Of a stretch of 64,000 nt of DNA, positions 43,032 through 52,429 are shown one piece after another. Each line of letters opens with the position of its first letter. Within the stretch, counting starts at the first letter, position 1. The position numbers were made by a program, and so were the translations under genes. The DNA comes from Streptomyces sp. NBC_01255 (GTDB taxonomy: Bacteria > Actinomycetota > Actinomycetes > Streptomycetales > Streptomycetaceae), in assembly GCF_036226445.1 (NCBI RefSeq), contig NZ_CP108474.1:7688001-7752000 (forward strand). The letters run 5' to 3'. The notes beneath the pieces are model-generated. The model did not search any database. It was not told the DNA's origin and was given only the letters and a program-made list of their open reading frames with translations.

Positions 43032-44636
43032 TCAACCCAGCCGGGCCAAGAGGTGGTCCCCGACCCGGAGGGCGTTGGCGATGGCCGTCAAGGACGGGTT
43101 GACCGCGCCGATGCTCGGGAAGAAGCTCGTGTCGACCACGTACAGGTTGTCGAGGTCGTGGGCTTTGCAGTCGACGTCAAGTGCGGAGGTGGCGGGGTCG
43201 GTGCCGAATCGGACGGTGCCCGCCTGGTGCGCCGTCGCACCGATCGGCATGCCCTTGTGCAGGTAGATGCTGCGGGACAGCAGGTGGTGCTCGTGCATGC
43301 CGAGGTGGCCGAGCATTCCCTGCAGCTTGTGCCGCAACCGCCTCAGGCCTTCGACGTTGTTCTTCTCGTCGAGTGTGAGACGGATGCGGGCGTCGCCGTC
43401 GAGAGTGACCCGGTTGTCCGGCAGGGGGAGATCCTCACCGCACAGCCAGAAGTCGACGGCGTGATGCGCCAGCACCTCGAACGGCATGTCGGGTGTCACC
43501 GCACCGGCCCATCGGGGGGCCTCCCCGTGGATCTGTTCGGCATCCGACTTGCCCAGCATCTGGATGCCGCCCAACGGGAACTCCCAGTCGTCCGCGCCGA
43601 AGTACCAGTCGTTGAGGGCGAGGGTCTTCTGGAACCGGGTGTCATTGGGTTCCTTCGACACCGCCATCAGGGCGAGGTTGTTGTGCCGCATGTAGAACCG
43701 GCCGACCACGTCCGAGCTGTTGGCGAGGCCACGGGGATGGTGGTCGTTCGCCGAGGCCAGCAGCAGCGCGGCGGAGTTGACCGCCCCGCACGAGACGACC
43801 ACCACGTCCGCCGTGTACCGGACCTCCGAACCGTCCGCCAGCCGGCCGACGACCGCGCTGACGCTGTGTCCCCGGGCGTCGGTCTCCAGACGGACCACCT
43901 GGGTGTGCGTGACCATCTCGACGTTGGGGTGCTCCAGGGCCGGACCCACACAGATCACCTCGGCGTCGGACTTCCCTCGCACGAGGCACGGAAAGCCGTC
44001 GACCCGGTCGCATCGGATGCAGACGCTGGAGTGGGCGGCCCGCCCCCCGTCCTCCTGGCTCAGATCGACGCCGATCGGGAGGTGGAAGGGGTGCAGACCG
44101 CGCCTCTCGAGGTCGTCGCTCAGCTGCTGGATGCGCGGCTCGTGCTCCACCGGTGGACGGGCGTACTGCGCGCTCACCGGGCCTTCGCCGGGATCCTCGC
44201 CGTGCCGTCCGTGGACGAGGTAGAGGTGCTCGGCCTGCGTGTAGTACGGCTCCAGATCCTCGTACCGGATCGGCCAGGCCGGGGACATGCCGCCGTGATG
44301 CCGGATCTCGCCGAAGTCCTCCGGACGCAGCCGGAAGAGGGCGGCCCCGTAGAACTTGGTGTTGCCGCCGACGTAGTAATTGACCTCGGGCGGGAACTCG
44401 TCGCCGTTCCTGTCCAGCCAGAACTCCGGCGCGCGGTACTTGCCCCGGACGAACACGGCCGTCGAGTCCCAGTTGTCCCGCTCCCGCGGAAGGTAGCCGC
44501 CGCGTTCGACAAGGAGGACGCGTTTGCCGGACGGGGCGAGCCGATGGGCGAGAGTGCCTCCGCCGGCGCCGGTGCCGATGATGACGACGTCGTAGTGAGG
44601 GGCGTCGCCCATGGCGACCACCGTCCTTGGAATCAT
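43032..44636 (-). CDS. GMC family FAD oxidoreductase
   Basis: 534 residues (ATG 44636; ATG 44612 begins MGDAPHYDVVIIG). FAD-binding DVVIIGTGAGGGTLAHRLAPSGKRVLLVERGG, VNYYVGGNTKFYGAALFRLRPEDF, and the GMC C-terminal catalytic pair: His in ATAHQAGTVRFG and Asn in IGAVNPSLTAIANALRVGDHLL. GMC enzymes oxidise sugars, cholesterol or alcohols and pass electrons to O2 or a membrane acceptor. Lack of a signal peptide argues for a cytosolic enzyme. Its place above the dehydrogenase-bd oxidase run suggests a sugar or polyol substrate. Confidence 0.93.
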   Translation of the reverse strand: MIPRTVVAMGDAPHYDVVIIGTGAGGGTLAHRLAPSGKRVLLVERGGYLPRERDNWDSTAVFVRGKYRAPEFWLDRNGDEFPPEVNYYVGGNTKFYGAALFRLRPEDFGEIRHHGGMSPAWPIRYEDLEPYYTQAEHLYLVHGRHGEDPGEGPVSAQYARPPVEHEPRIQQLSDDLERRGLHPFHLPIGVDLSQEDGGRAAHSSVCIRCDRVDGFPCLVRGKSDAEVICVGPALEHPNVEMVTHTQVVRLETDARGHSVSAVVGRLADGSEVRYTADVVVVSCGAVNSAALLLASANDHHPRGLANSSDVVGRFYMRHNNLALMAVSKEPNDTRFQKTLALNDWYFGADDWEFPLGGIQMLGKSDAEQIHGEAPRWAGAVTPDMPFEVLAHHAVDFWLCGEDLPLPDNRVTLDGDARIRLTLDEKNNVEGLRRLRHKLQGMLGHLGMHEHHLLSRSIYLHKGMPIGATAHQAGTVRFGTDPATSALDVDCKAHDLDNLYVVDTSFFPSIGAVNPSLTAIANALRVGDHLLARLG

Positions 44637-44761
44637 GGCCCCGACCTGGTGTCAGGCACCTGGCGCCCCGCTGGGCGGGGGTCCGGCGGCCCACCTCCTT
44701 CGAACGTAGCCGCCCTCCTCGTGGACGGCGACCGGAGGGCGGGCCCCGGCACGCGTACGGT

Positions 44762-45715
44762 TCACAGCACCGCTATGGGGTTCACGGGCGATCCCGTGGC
44801 TCCGGTCAGCCGCAGAGGGGCGACCACACACAGGAAACTCCAGCGCCCGGTCCGCGCGCAGACCGGGACGAGGTCCTCGAACCGCAGGTAGTCCATGAGG
44901 TGGACCCCCATGGCATGGATGGCCAGGACGTGCACGGGGAAGGCGACGTCCTCCACCACGCTGGGCGCGGTGTCGTTGTTGCCGTCGCCGCCCAGAGCCG
45001 CGACGTGGCGCTCGGCCAGGAAGTCCACGGCGGTCGGGTGAAGGCCCGCCCGTGCCTCGGCCGAGTCCCACGGCCCGAGTTCGGTGCGCCGAAGGCGATG
45101 TCCCACCCTGACGAACAGCAGGTCGCCCGGTCCGACACGGACCCCCTGCGCGGCCTCGGCGGCCGTCAGGTCGTCCGAGGTCACGGAGTCGCCCGGCTCC
45201 AGCCAGGGCACGCCACGCAGCCGCGGGACGTCCAGCAGGACCCCCCGGCCGACGATGCCGTTCTCGAGCACGTCGACGGAGAGCCGCCGGGCGCCGTCGG
45301 CGGTCACGGTACGCGCGGGCACCCCGCCGTAGAGCTCCCCGTCGAACACCACATGGCAGAGGGCGTCGAGATGACTGTCCGCGTCGCCGTGCACGTTCAT
45401 GGCGAAGCGGTCCGTGGCGAAGTGGAGCGCGTGCGAGCCGAGTTCGCTCGCGCTCGGCCCGGTCATCCGGTGTACCGCGGGCTCGGGATCGTCAGGGCCT
45501 CGCACGGTCTCGATCGGAGCCGCCAGCGACACCGTGTCCCCCGTGCGGACTTCCGCGGCCGCCGCCGCCACCCGCTCAGGTGTCAGATGGCGGAGCGCGC
45601 CGCACCGGCCGTCCACGGCCGGCGGCGCCGCCTGGTTCCGGAGCCGCTCGTAGAGCGCCCGGAAATCGCGCGCGGTCATGCCGCTCGCCGTCGGCGGCTC
45701 CAGGGACGGGGTCAT
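44762..45715 (-). CDS. Cyclase family (kynurenine-formamidase-like) hydrolase
   Basis: 317 residues. Metal site in MNVHGDADSHLDALCHVVFDGELYGG (HxGxDxHxDxxxH pattern) and the C-terminal HVLAIHAMGVHLMDYLRFEDL. The cyclase superfamily hydrolyses amides and lactones or isatin/kynurenine-type substrates; a lactonase activity toward gluconolactone-like compounds is conceivable but not shown. ATG 45715 overlaps the stop of the gluconokinase-epimerase fusion by ATGA, with GGAG five bases before the start. Confidence 0.85.
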   Translation of the reverse strand: MTPSLEPPTASGMTARDFRALYERLRNQAAPPAVDGRCGALRHLTPERVAAAAAEVRTGDTVSLAAPIETVRGPDDPEPAVHRMTGPSASELGSHALHFATDRFAMNVHGDADSHLDALCHVVFDGELYGGVPARTVTADGARRLSVDVLENGIVGRGVLLDVPRLRGVPWLEPGDSVTSDDLTAAEAAQGVRVGPGDLLFVRVGHRLRRTELGPWDSAEARAGLHPTAVDFLAERHVAALGGDGNNDTAPSVVEDVAFPVHVLAIHAMGVHLMDYLRFEDLVPVCARTGRWSFLCVVAPLRLTGATGSPVNPIAVL

Positions 45716-47190
45716 GAGTACTCCCATGGGCTCAGCCCCCAGCGGAACACGTGGGTCGCCCCCGGTGGCAGGACGGTGAGATCCGTGCCGGTACGGAAGG
45801 CGTCCGGAGGACAGGACATCGCCTCCACGGCGACTCCCCGTCGCCGCCGTTCGGGTTCGGGTTCGGCCAGGGTGTCGCCCGTGTACACCTGTACGCAGCG
45901 GGTTCCCTCGCCGAGCCAGAGGTCGATGCCCCGCAGTCCGGAGGGGTGCGCCAGCCGGACGATCGCCCGCCCGTCAGGGTCGCGGTCGAGTCCGGTGAAG
46001 GCACTGTCGAGCCGTAGGTCGCCGATGGGGCGGGCGGTGCGGAAGTCGTACGGGGTGCCGTCGACGGGCTCCTGACCGAGGGGCAGGCCCCTGTCGTCGG
46101 TACGCAGCAGGCTCCGGGCGGGAACGGTGAGCACGGCGCTGTCGACGAGATCGGTGCCGACCGTGAGATAGGGATGCTGGCCCACACCGTACGGCGCGGG
46201 TTCGGTACCGGTATTGGTGGCCCGGACCGAGACGCCGAGCCCGTCGGGCCCCAGCCGGTACTCGACACGGACATCGAGGAGGAACGGATATCCGGGCTGC
46301 GGACAGAGCGTCGTGCCGAGCATGAGCGCGTCATCGGTGCGGGCGAGCAGTTCCCACAGAGTCCAGCGAAGCAGGCCGTGGATCGCGTTGCCCTTCTCCA
46401 CCTCGGTCAGGGGGAGTTGCAGATCCCTGCCCTCGAAGCGGTAGCGTCCGCCGCCCACGCGGTTCGGCCAGGGGACGAGCAGTTGCCCCCGCCCGCCCGT
46501 GATGGTGGACTCCGCGGAGAACCCGTCGAGCAGCGGACCGCCGTTCACGGCGTAGTCGCGCAGGGCGCCGCCCAACTGGACCACGTCCGCGCTCTGCTCT
46601 CCCCGGACCAGCCGCCATGACCTGCCCGTGGGACCGGGGGGTGTCTTGCCGATCAGGCCGGACCCCTGGCGCATGAGCGACAGCACAGCGGTGACGACGG
46701 CCTCCGGAGGCTGGTCGATCTCCACCACCAACGGGTGCTCATCGGGCTCCGGCTCCTGAAGGACCGCGAGCTGGCTGTCCAGCAGGACCGCCGGGAAGAA
46801 GTGACCGCGCCGCGCCTCCAGCCGGGACTTCAGCAGCTCGCGCGAGCCGTGCAGATACACCAGAAGAGCGTCGGGACGCCCTGCCAGCAGCAGGTCCCGG
46901 TACGCCCGCTTGAGCGCCGAGCAGGAGACGACGGCCCGCCGGCCGGCCGCGGTCGCCCGGTCCATCCACTCCCCGATCGCTTCGAGCCACGGCTCCCGGT
47001 CGCTGTCCGTGAGGGCATGGCCGGCGGCCATCTTGGCGCGGTCGGCCTCGGAGTGGAACTCGTCCGCGTCCCGGTACGCCCAGCCCAGTCGCTCGGCGAG
47101 GAGGCGCCCCACTGTCGACTTGCCCGACCCGGCGATGCCGACGACGAGAACCAGCCGCGGAGGCTCACCTGTCGTTTCTTCGCGTGCCAT
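45712..47190 (-). CDS. Gluconokinase-aldose 1-epimerase fusion
   Basis: 492 residues. The first ~175 form a GntK-type gluconate kinase: P-loop VLVVGIAGSGKSTVGRLLAERLG, YRDADEFHSEADRAKMAAGHALTDSDREPWL, CSALKRAYRDLLL. Residues ~190-492 form an aldose-1-epimerase-like barrel: PWPNRVGGGRYRFEG, NAIHGLLRW, YGVGQHPYL (catalytic His region), DSAFTGLDRD and AVEAMSCPPDAFR (catalytic Glu region). One continuous frame, no internal stop or restart site. The two activities normally come from separate genes. The start MAREETTGEPPRLVLVVG at 47190 is preferred over longer upstream in-frame starts. Confidence 0.9.
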   Translation of the reverse strand: MAREETTGEPPRLVLVVGIAGSGKSTVGRLLAERLGWAYRDADEFHSEADRAKMAAGHALTDSDREPWLEAIGEWMDRATAAGRRAVVSCSALKRAYRDLLLAGRPDALLVYLHGSRELLKSRLEARRGHFFPAVLLDSQLAVLQEPEPDEHPLVVEIDQPPEAVVTAVLSLMRQGSGLIGKTPPGPTGRSWRLVRGEQSADVVQLGGALRDYAVNGGPLLDGFSAESTITGGRGQLLVPWPNRVGGGRYRFEGRDLQLPLTEVEKGNAIHGLLRWTLWELLARTDDALMLGTTLCPQPGYPFLLDVRVEYRLGPDGLGVSVRATNTGTEPAPYGVGQHPYLTVGTDLVDSAVLTVPARSLLRTDDRGLPLGQEPVDGTPYDFRTARPIGDLRLDSAFTGLDRDPDGRAIVRLAHPSGLRGIDLWLGEGTRCVQVYTGDTLAEPEPERRRRGVAVEAMSCPPDAFRTGTDLTVLPPGATHVFRWGLSPWEYS

Positions 47191-47419
47191 GGTCCGACAG
47201 GATCCTCCACTTCGTGTGCCCGCCGAGGCGTCTCCGTCCGGTGGGCCGGATACCTCCAATCTGCCCCCCGGCGTCGCCCGGCGCATGTCGGCACCCGCGT
47301 CCGTACCGCGTCTTTCCGCCCGGAATCGCGCGGTACACGGCTGACAAGCCTTTGCCATGGCGAGGACTTGCCGTCACGAGGCCTTCACGGCGGCGTTCAC
47401 CGGTCGATAGACCCATGGC

Positions 47420-50400
47420 ATGAACTCCCCCTCTCGTCCTTCCGGCTTTCGGCGTGGGCGCCGGCGGCTGATCGCGGCGGCCACCGCGGCCCTGCTGGCC
47501 TCGGGGCTCGCCGTTCTGCAGGCACCCGCACAAGCCGCTCCGGCCAAGCCCACCGCCCCCGCGAAGCCCACCGTCCCCGCCAAGCCGTCGGCGACCCATC
47601 GGGTCACTCTCGTCACCGGCGACGTCGTCACGGTCACCACGGCCGCCGACGGCAAGCAGATCGCCGACGTCGACCGCCCCGACAGCGCCGTCGGCGGCGT
47701 GAAACTCCAGGAGATCAAAGGCGACTTGTACGTCATCCCGGACGAGGCGGTGCCGCTCCTGGGAGCGGACAGGCTGGATCGGCGGCTGTTCAACGTCACC
47801 GACCTCATCGAGATGGGGTACGACGACGCGAAGGCGGCCGCCGTGCCGCTGATCGCCACCTACGTCGAGCCGACGTCCCGTGCGGCCGTCGAGCCGACGC
47901 CTCCTCGCGGCAGCAGGCTGACCCGTAAGCTCACAGGCATCCGCGGCGCCGCGCTCAGCACCGAGAAGCGGCAGACCCGCACCTTCTGGACCTCCGTCGC
48001 GCCCCGGGGCAGCGACACACTGGGCGCCGGAGTCGCGAAGCTGTGGCTCGACGGCCGTGTGAAGGCGAGCCTCAAGGAGAGCGTGCCGCTGATCGGCGCG
48101 CCCGAGGCCTGGGCGGCCGGCTACACCGGCAAGGGCGTCAAGGTCGCCGTGCTCGACACCGGCATCGACGCCGGGCACCCCGACGTCGCCGGTCTCGTCG
48201 ACGGCACGGCGAGCTTCGTGCCGGGCGAGGGCGTCACCGACGTCAACGGGCACGGTACGCATGTGGCCGGCACGATCGTCGGTTCGGGCGCCGCCTCCGG
48301 TGGCGACCACAAGGGTGTCGCGCCCGGCGCCGACCTGTACGTCGGCAAGGTGCTCGGCGGCGCGGAGGGCTACGGCCAGGACTCCTGGGTCATGGCCGGG
48401 ATGCAGTGGGCCGCCGAGTCCGGTGCCGATGTCGTCAACATGAGCCTCGGCGACTCCTACCCGACCGACGGCAGCGACCCGATGTCACAGACGGTCGACG
48501 CACTGTCCGCGCAGTACGGCACCCTCTTCGTCATAGCCGCCGGCAACGCCGGCCCGGAGAGCATCTCGGCCCCGGGCGCGGCGGCGTCGGCGCTGACCGT
48601 GGCCGCCACGGACAAGGAGGACCGGCTCGCGTCCTTCTCCAGCACCGGTCCGCTGGCCGGGTCCGGTGGCATGAAGCCGGACATCGCGGCACCCGGCGTC
48701 GACATCACCGCCGCCCGCTCCCAGGCGATGACCGACGGCGGGGAGGGCCTCTACCGCACCATCAGCGGTACGTCGATGGCCACCCCGCACGTGGCCGGCG
48801 CGGCGGCGATCCTGGCCCAGCAGCACCCGGACTGGACCGGCGCGCAGCTCAAGGAACACCTGACGAGCACCGCGAAGGGCCTGGACGGCGGCTACTCGCC
48901 GTACGAGGTCGGCACCGGCCGCCTCGACGTGGCCGCAGCCGTGCGCACCACCGTCCGGGCCACCGGGTCGCTCTTCTTCGGCAACTACACCTGGCCGCAC
49001 GAGCCGGGCGACGTCGCCGTCACGAAGGACCTGACCTTCACCAACACCGGTTCCGCCGATGTCACCCTGAACCTGGCGCTGACCGACGACGGCCCGTTCA
49101 CGCTGGGAGCCACCAAGGTGACCGTCCCGGCCGGCGGCACCGCCGCCGTCCCGGTGACCGGTGACCCGCGGACCGCCTCGGCCGGTCGCCACGGCGGCTA
49201 CGTGACGGCCGCCGACGCCGCCACGGGACAGCCGGTGACCCGCACGTCCGTGGCGCTGCTCAAGGAGGAGGAGCGCTACGACCTGAACATCACGCTGGTC
49301 GGCAAGGACGGCAAGCCCGCCGCCGGCTGGGTCGGCGTCAACCTGGCCGGCGACCCCTGGCCGTGGAACGTCTACGTCGAGGGCTCGACCACCATGCGCA
49401 TGGCACCCGGCCTGTACACCGTCGCGGGGTACGTCGACGTGCCCGGCGAGAAGACGGACCGCTCGGGTCTGGCCGTGCTGGTCGACCCGGAGACCGTGCT
49501 CAAGGACGGCTCCGCGGACGTCGTGCTTGACGCGAGCAAGGCACGCCTGCTCCGGACCGAGGCGCCGCAGCGCACCGAGGACCGCCAGCGCAAGGTCGAC
49601 TTCAACGTCCACTACAAGGGCCTCGACCCGTACATGGACTACCGCAGCGCGTACGTGGTGCCGCCGGCGTACGACGATGTGTACGTCTCGCCGACGGAGG
49701 CGATGACGCAAGGCGAGTTCATGCTGATCACGCGCTGGCGCAAGGGGGAACCGCAGCTCGGCCTGAGCGCGTTGGGCGGCCGGGTCCCGTTCGAGACGTT
49801 GGTACAGGCGGGCAGCGCACTCGGCACCGGCTCGGACACGCTGCGCGCCGTCTACGCGGGGACCGGCGCGGCGGCCGCGTACGAGAACGTGACGGCCAAG
49901 GGCAAGATCGTCGTCGTCGAGCGCAGCGACGAGGTCCCGCCGCAGGAGCGCACCGAGGCCGCGGTCGCGGCCGGTGCGAAGGCGCTGATCGTGGTCAACG
50001 ACCGTGCCGGTGGCCTGATGGAGTACGTCGGGGAGTCGGCCATCCCGGTCGCCACCGTGCACCGCGACGCGGGCAAGAGCCTTGTCGCGATGGCCAAGGC
50101 AGGCATCTTCACCCTGACCGTGAAGCAGACCGAGCACACGCCCTTCGTCTACGACCTGACCCGGGACTACCCCGGCCAGGTGCCGGACCGAGCCCTCGTC
50201 TACACGCCGAGCAAGGCGGAACTCGCCCGGATCGACGCCCGCTACTACGCGGCGGCCGGCGGCCGGGCCGCGGAGGGCTACCGGTCCGACTTCACCCTCA
50301 GCCCGTCGTTCAACTTCCCCGAGCGCGAGTGGCACCCGGGCACCCGTACGGAGTGGGTGACCCCGGGCCAGGTCTGGAGGGAGTTCCACACGCAGGGCGC

Positions 50401-51166
50401 CGACGGACCGCTGCCGTGGTCGATGGTGTCCGGCGACAACACGTACGCCAAGGGCAGCACCACCCGCCTGGACTGGTTCGCTCCGGCGACCCGGCCCGGT
50501 CAGAGCGAGTCGTTCGGGGTGTACAACTCCCGCTGGCAGAACTACATGACCTGGAACGTGCAGGCGTGGGCCTCCGCCAGCGACACCATGCGGCTCGGCG
50601 GCTACCTGCCCTGGGGTGAGACACCGTCCCACCTACAGGTCTTCCAGGGCGACACGCTGATCCACGACAACCCCGTCAGCGGAGACATGCAGTGGGTGGA
50701 GGTGCCGGCCGGCAACCTGCCCTACCGCGCCGTCCTCGACGTGGAGCGGCCCGGCGATGTCTTCCGGCTGTCGACGCGCACCCACACCGAGTGGACCTTC
50801 ATGTCCGACACCGTCGACTCGGACTTCTTCGAGCCGTTCTCGGTGCTGAACCTGGACTACGCGCTGGAGACGGACCTGCACGGCGACGTCAAGGCCGGCA
50901 CGACCCAGAACATCGCGCTCAAGCCGGTGTCCATGAACCTCGGGACCGTGCCGGGCACCGTCACCAAGGTGACGCTGGACGTCTCGTACGACGACGGCGC
51001 CCGCTGGCAGAAGGTCACCCTGGCCCAGCGAGCCGACGGCTCCTGGACGGGTGCGTTCAGGACGGCCAAGAAGCCCGGCGGCTTCGTCTCGCTCCGCGCG
51101 AGCGCCGGGACGGACAGCGGCTTCGGCGTCACGAACGAGATCATCCGGGCGTACGGCCTGCGATGA
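47420..51166 (+). CDS. Large secreted S8 serine protease
   Basis: 1248 residues. Signal peptide (~1-40), a PAKPT repeat linker, a propeptide (~58-150) and an S8 domain with Asp246 (VLDTG), His278 (VNGHGTHVAG), Asn376 (AAGNAG) and Ser452 (SGTSMATPHVAG). An Fn3/CARDB-like region (DLTFTNTGSADVTLNLAL) and a PA-like insert (GKIVVVERSDEVPPQERTEAAVAAGAKALIVVND) precede a beta-rich C-terminus. It should be a multidomain extracellular subtilase. A hairpin terminator follows the stop immediately. Confidence 0.96.
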   Translation: MNSPSRPSGFRRGRRRLIAAATAALLASGLAVLQAPAQAAPAKPTAPAKPTVPAKPSATHRVTLVTGDVVTVTTAADGKQIADVDRPDSAVGGVKLQEIKGDLYVIPDEAVPLLGADRLDRRLFNVTDLIEMGYDDAKAAAVPLIATYVEPTSRAAVEPTPPRGSRLTRKLTGIRGAALSTEKRQTRTFWTSVAPRGSDTLGAGVAKLWLDGRVKASLKESVPLIGAPEAWAAGYTGKGVKVAVLDTGIDAGHPDVAGLVDGTASFVPGEGVTDVNGHGTHVAGTIVGSGAASGGDHKGVAPGADLYVGKVLGGAEGYGQDSWVMAGMQWAAESGADVVNMSLGDSYPTDGSDPMSQTVDALSAQYGTLFVIAAGNAGPESISAPGAAASALTVAATDKEDRLASFSSTGPLAGSGGMKPDIAAPGVDITAARSQAMTDGGEGLYRTISGTSMATPHVAGAAAILAQQHPDWTGAQLKEHLTSTAKGLDGGYSPYEVGTGRLDVAAAVRTTVRATGSLFFGNYTWPHEPGDVAVTKDLTFTNTGSADVTLNLALTDDGPFTLGATKVTVPAGGTAAVPVTGDPRTASAGRHGGYVTAADAATGQPVTRTSVALLKEEERYDLNITLVGKDGKPAAGWVGVNLAGDPWPWNVYVEGSTTMRMAPGLYTVAGYVDVPGEKTDRSGLAVLVDPETVLKDGSADVVLDASKARLLRTEAPQRTEDRQRKVDFNVHYKGLDPYMDYRSAYVVPPAYDDVYVSPTEAMTQGEFMLITRWRKGEPQLGLSALGGRVPFETLVQAGSALGTGSDTLRAVYAGTGAAAAYENVTAKGKIVVVERSDEVPPQERTEAAVAAGAKALIVVNDRAGGLMEYVGESAIPVATVHRDAGKSLVAMAKAGIFTLTVKQTEHTPFVYDLTRDYPGQVPDRALVYTPSKAELARIDARYYAAAGGRAAEGYRSDFTLSPSFNFPEREWHPGTRTEWVTPGQVWREFHTQGADGPLPWSMVSGDNTYAKGSTTRLDWFAPATRPGQSESFGVYNSRWQNYMTWNVQAWASASDTMRLGGYLPWGETPSHLQVFQGDTLIHDNPVSGDMQWVEVPAGNLPYRAVLDVERPGDVFRLSTRTHTEWTFMSDTVDSDFFEPFSVLNLDYALETDLHGDVKAGTTQNIALKPVSMNLGTVPGTVTKVTLDVSYDDGARWQKVTLAQRADGSWTGAFRTAKKPGGFVSLRASAGTDSGFGVTNEIIRAYGLR

Positions 51167-51177
51167 GCCGCACCGCC

Positions 51178-51207
51178 GGGCCCCGGGGAGGCGACTCCCC
51201 GGGGCCC
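51178..51207 (+). terminator. GC-rich hairpin after the S8 protease
   Basis: GGGCCCCGGGGAG, loop GCGA, CTCCCCGGGGCCC: a perfect 13-bp stem 11 bp after the stop. It isolates the protease from the regulator gene downstream. Confidence 0.9.
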
Positions 51208-51303
51208 TTCCCCTCGCACCTGCTCCCAGCAGGGACTATTCACGCTCTGCCGCCATGGCGGATACTCTCCCCGCTGCGGCAAGCGGAGGAGAGTCGATCG
51301 CCC

Positions 51304-52305
51304 ATGCTGGATGTCCTTGGCCTCGATCCCGATGACGAGCGCGTCTACCGGGCGCTGCTCGGACGGCCGGACTCCACCGCGATCCGTCTCGCCGGCCTGG
51401 CCGACCTCGCCGCCCTGTCGCAGGCCCACGTCGACACGGCGTTGTCCCGCCTCGTCGAGTGGGGGCTGGCGACCCGGTCGGCGGACGAACGGTTCACCGC
51501 TGCACCGCCGGCCATGGCGCTCGGCGCTCTCATCAGCCAGCGCCGGGACGGGCTGCGCATGGCCGAGCACGCCCTCGTGACCTTCGCCGAGGAACACCGT
51601 GCGGCGATGACCGGGAGCAGCATCAGCGACCTGATCGAGGTCGTCACGGGCGTCGACGCCATCCGGCACCGGTTCCTCCAGGTGCAGCAGGCGGCCCGCA
51701 CGCAGGTCCGCTCCTTCATCACCGCGCCGTTCGTCGCCCTGCCTCCTGACGAGAACACGGCCGAACCCATGGCCATCGGCCGGGGCGTGCACTTCCGCGC
51801 CGTGCTGGACCGGGCCGTCCTGGCGGAGCCCGGCATCATCGACGACGCGATCGACTCCCTGGGCAAGGGCGTGCACCTGCGGGTCGCCGACGAACTGCCG
51901 ATGAAACTCGTCCTGGCCGACGCCGACCTCGGACTCGTCCCGCTCGCGGTCACAGCGGCCGGAGAACCCGGCGCCGTGCTGCTGCACCGCAGCGGCCTCT
52001 TGGACGCGTTGGACGCACTCTTCGAGACGGTGTGGCGCACCGCCCGCCCCCTGGAACTGGCCGGTGCCGGCCGAGAGGCCGATCCGACCGTCGAGGTCGG
52101 CGAGGAAGGCCCCACCGACCTCGACCGGAGGATCCTCGCCCTGCTCCTGGCCGGCCTGACGGACCTGACCGCCGCGACGCAACTCGGTCTGTCACCGCGC
52201 ACGCTGCACCGGCGCCTGCGCCACCTCATGGACCTGGCCGGAGTGAGGACCCGGATGCAGCTGGGCGCCCACGCCGTACGAAACGGCTGGGCAGAGGTTC
52301 CCTGA
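51304..52305 (+). CDS. TrmB/LuxR-type transcriptional regulator
   Basis: 333 residues from ATG 51304. The N-terminal winged helix (ERVYRALLGRPDSTAIRLAGLADLAALSQAHVDTALSRLVEWGL) is TrmB-like. The middle is a phospholipase-D-like/TrmB sensor region (VRSFITAPFVALPPDENTAEP, AVLDRAVLAEPGIIDDAI). The C-terminus is a LuxR-type HTH with LLLAGLTDLTAATQLGLSPRTLHRRLRHLMDLAGVRTRMQLGAHAV. Such proteins commonly follow secreted-protease genes in Streptomyces and may regulate the upstream S8 gene. Confidence 0.85.
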   Translation: MLDVLGLDPDDERVYRALLGRPDSTAIRLAGLADLAALSQAHVDTALSRLVEWGLATRSADERFTAAPPAMALGALISQRRDGLRMAEHALVTFAEEHRAAMTGSSISDLIEVVTGVDAIRHRFLQVQQAARTQVRSFITAPFVALPPDENTAEPMAIGRGVHFRAVLDRAVLAEPGIIDDAIDSLGKGVHLRVADELPMKLVLADADLGLVPLAVTAAGEPGAVLLHRSGLLDALDALFETVWRTARPLELAGAGREADPTVEVGEEGPTDLDRRILALLLAGLTDLTAATQLGLSPRTLHRRLRHLMDLAGVRTRMQLGAHAVRNGWAEVP

Positions 52306-52429
52306 ACCGGACGAGGGCGGCGTCCGCCAGATGGGGCACTTCGGCAGCGTCGCCGAAGGCCAAGCACGCCGAGGCTCCAGCGCCTCGGTAGCTTCGCTGT
52401 CGACGATGGCCCGAGGCGAGGAGAGCGGC

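Noticed and set aside
48485..50632. Leftward ~715-codon frame inside the S8 protease gene
   Set aside because: Antisense shadow of a gene with an intact catalytic triad.
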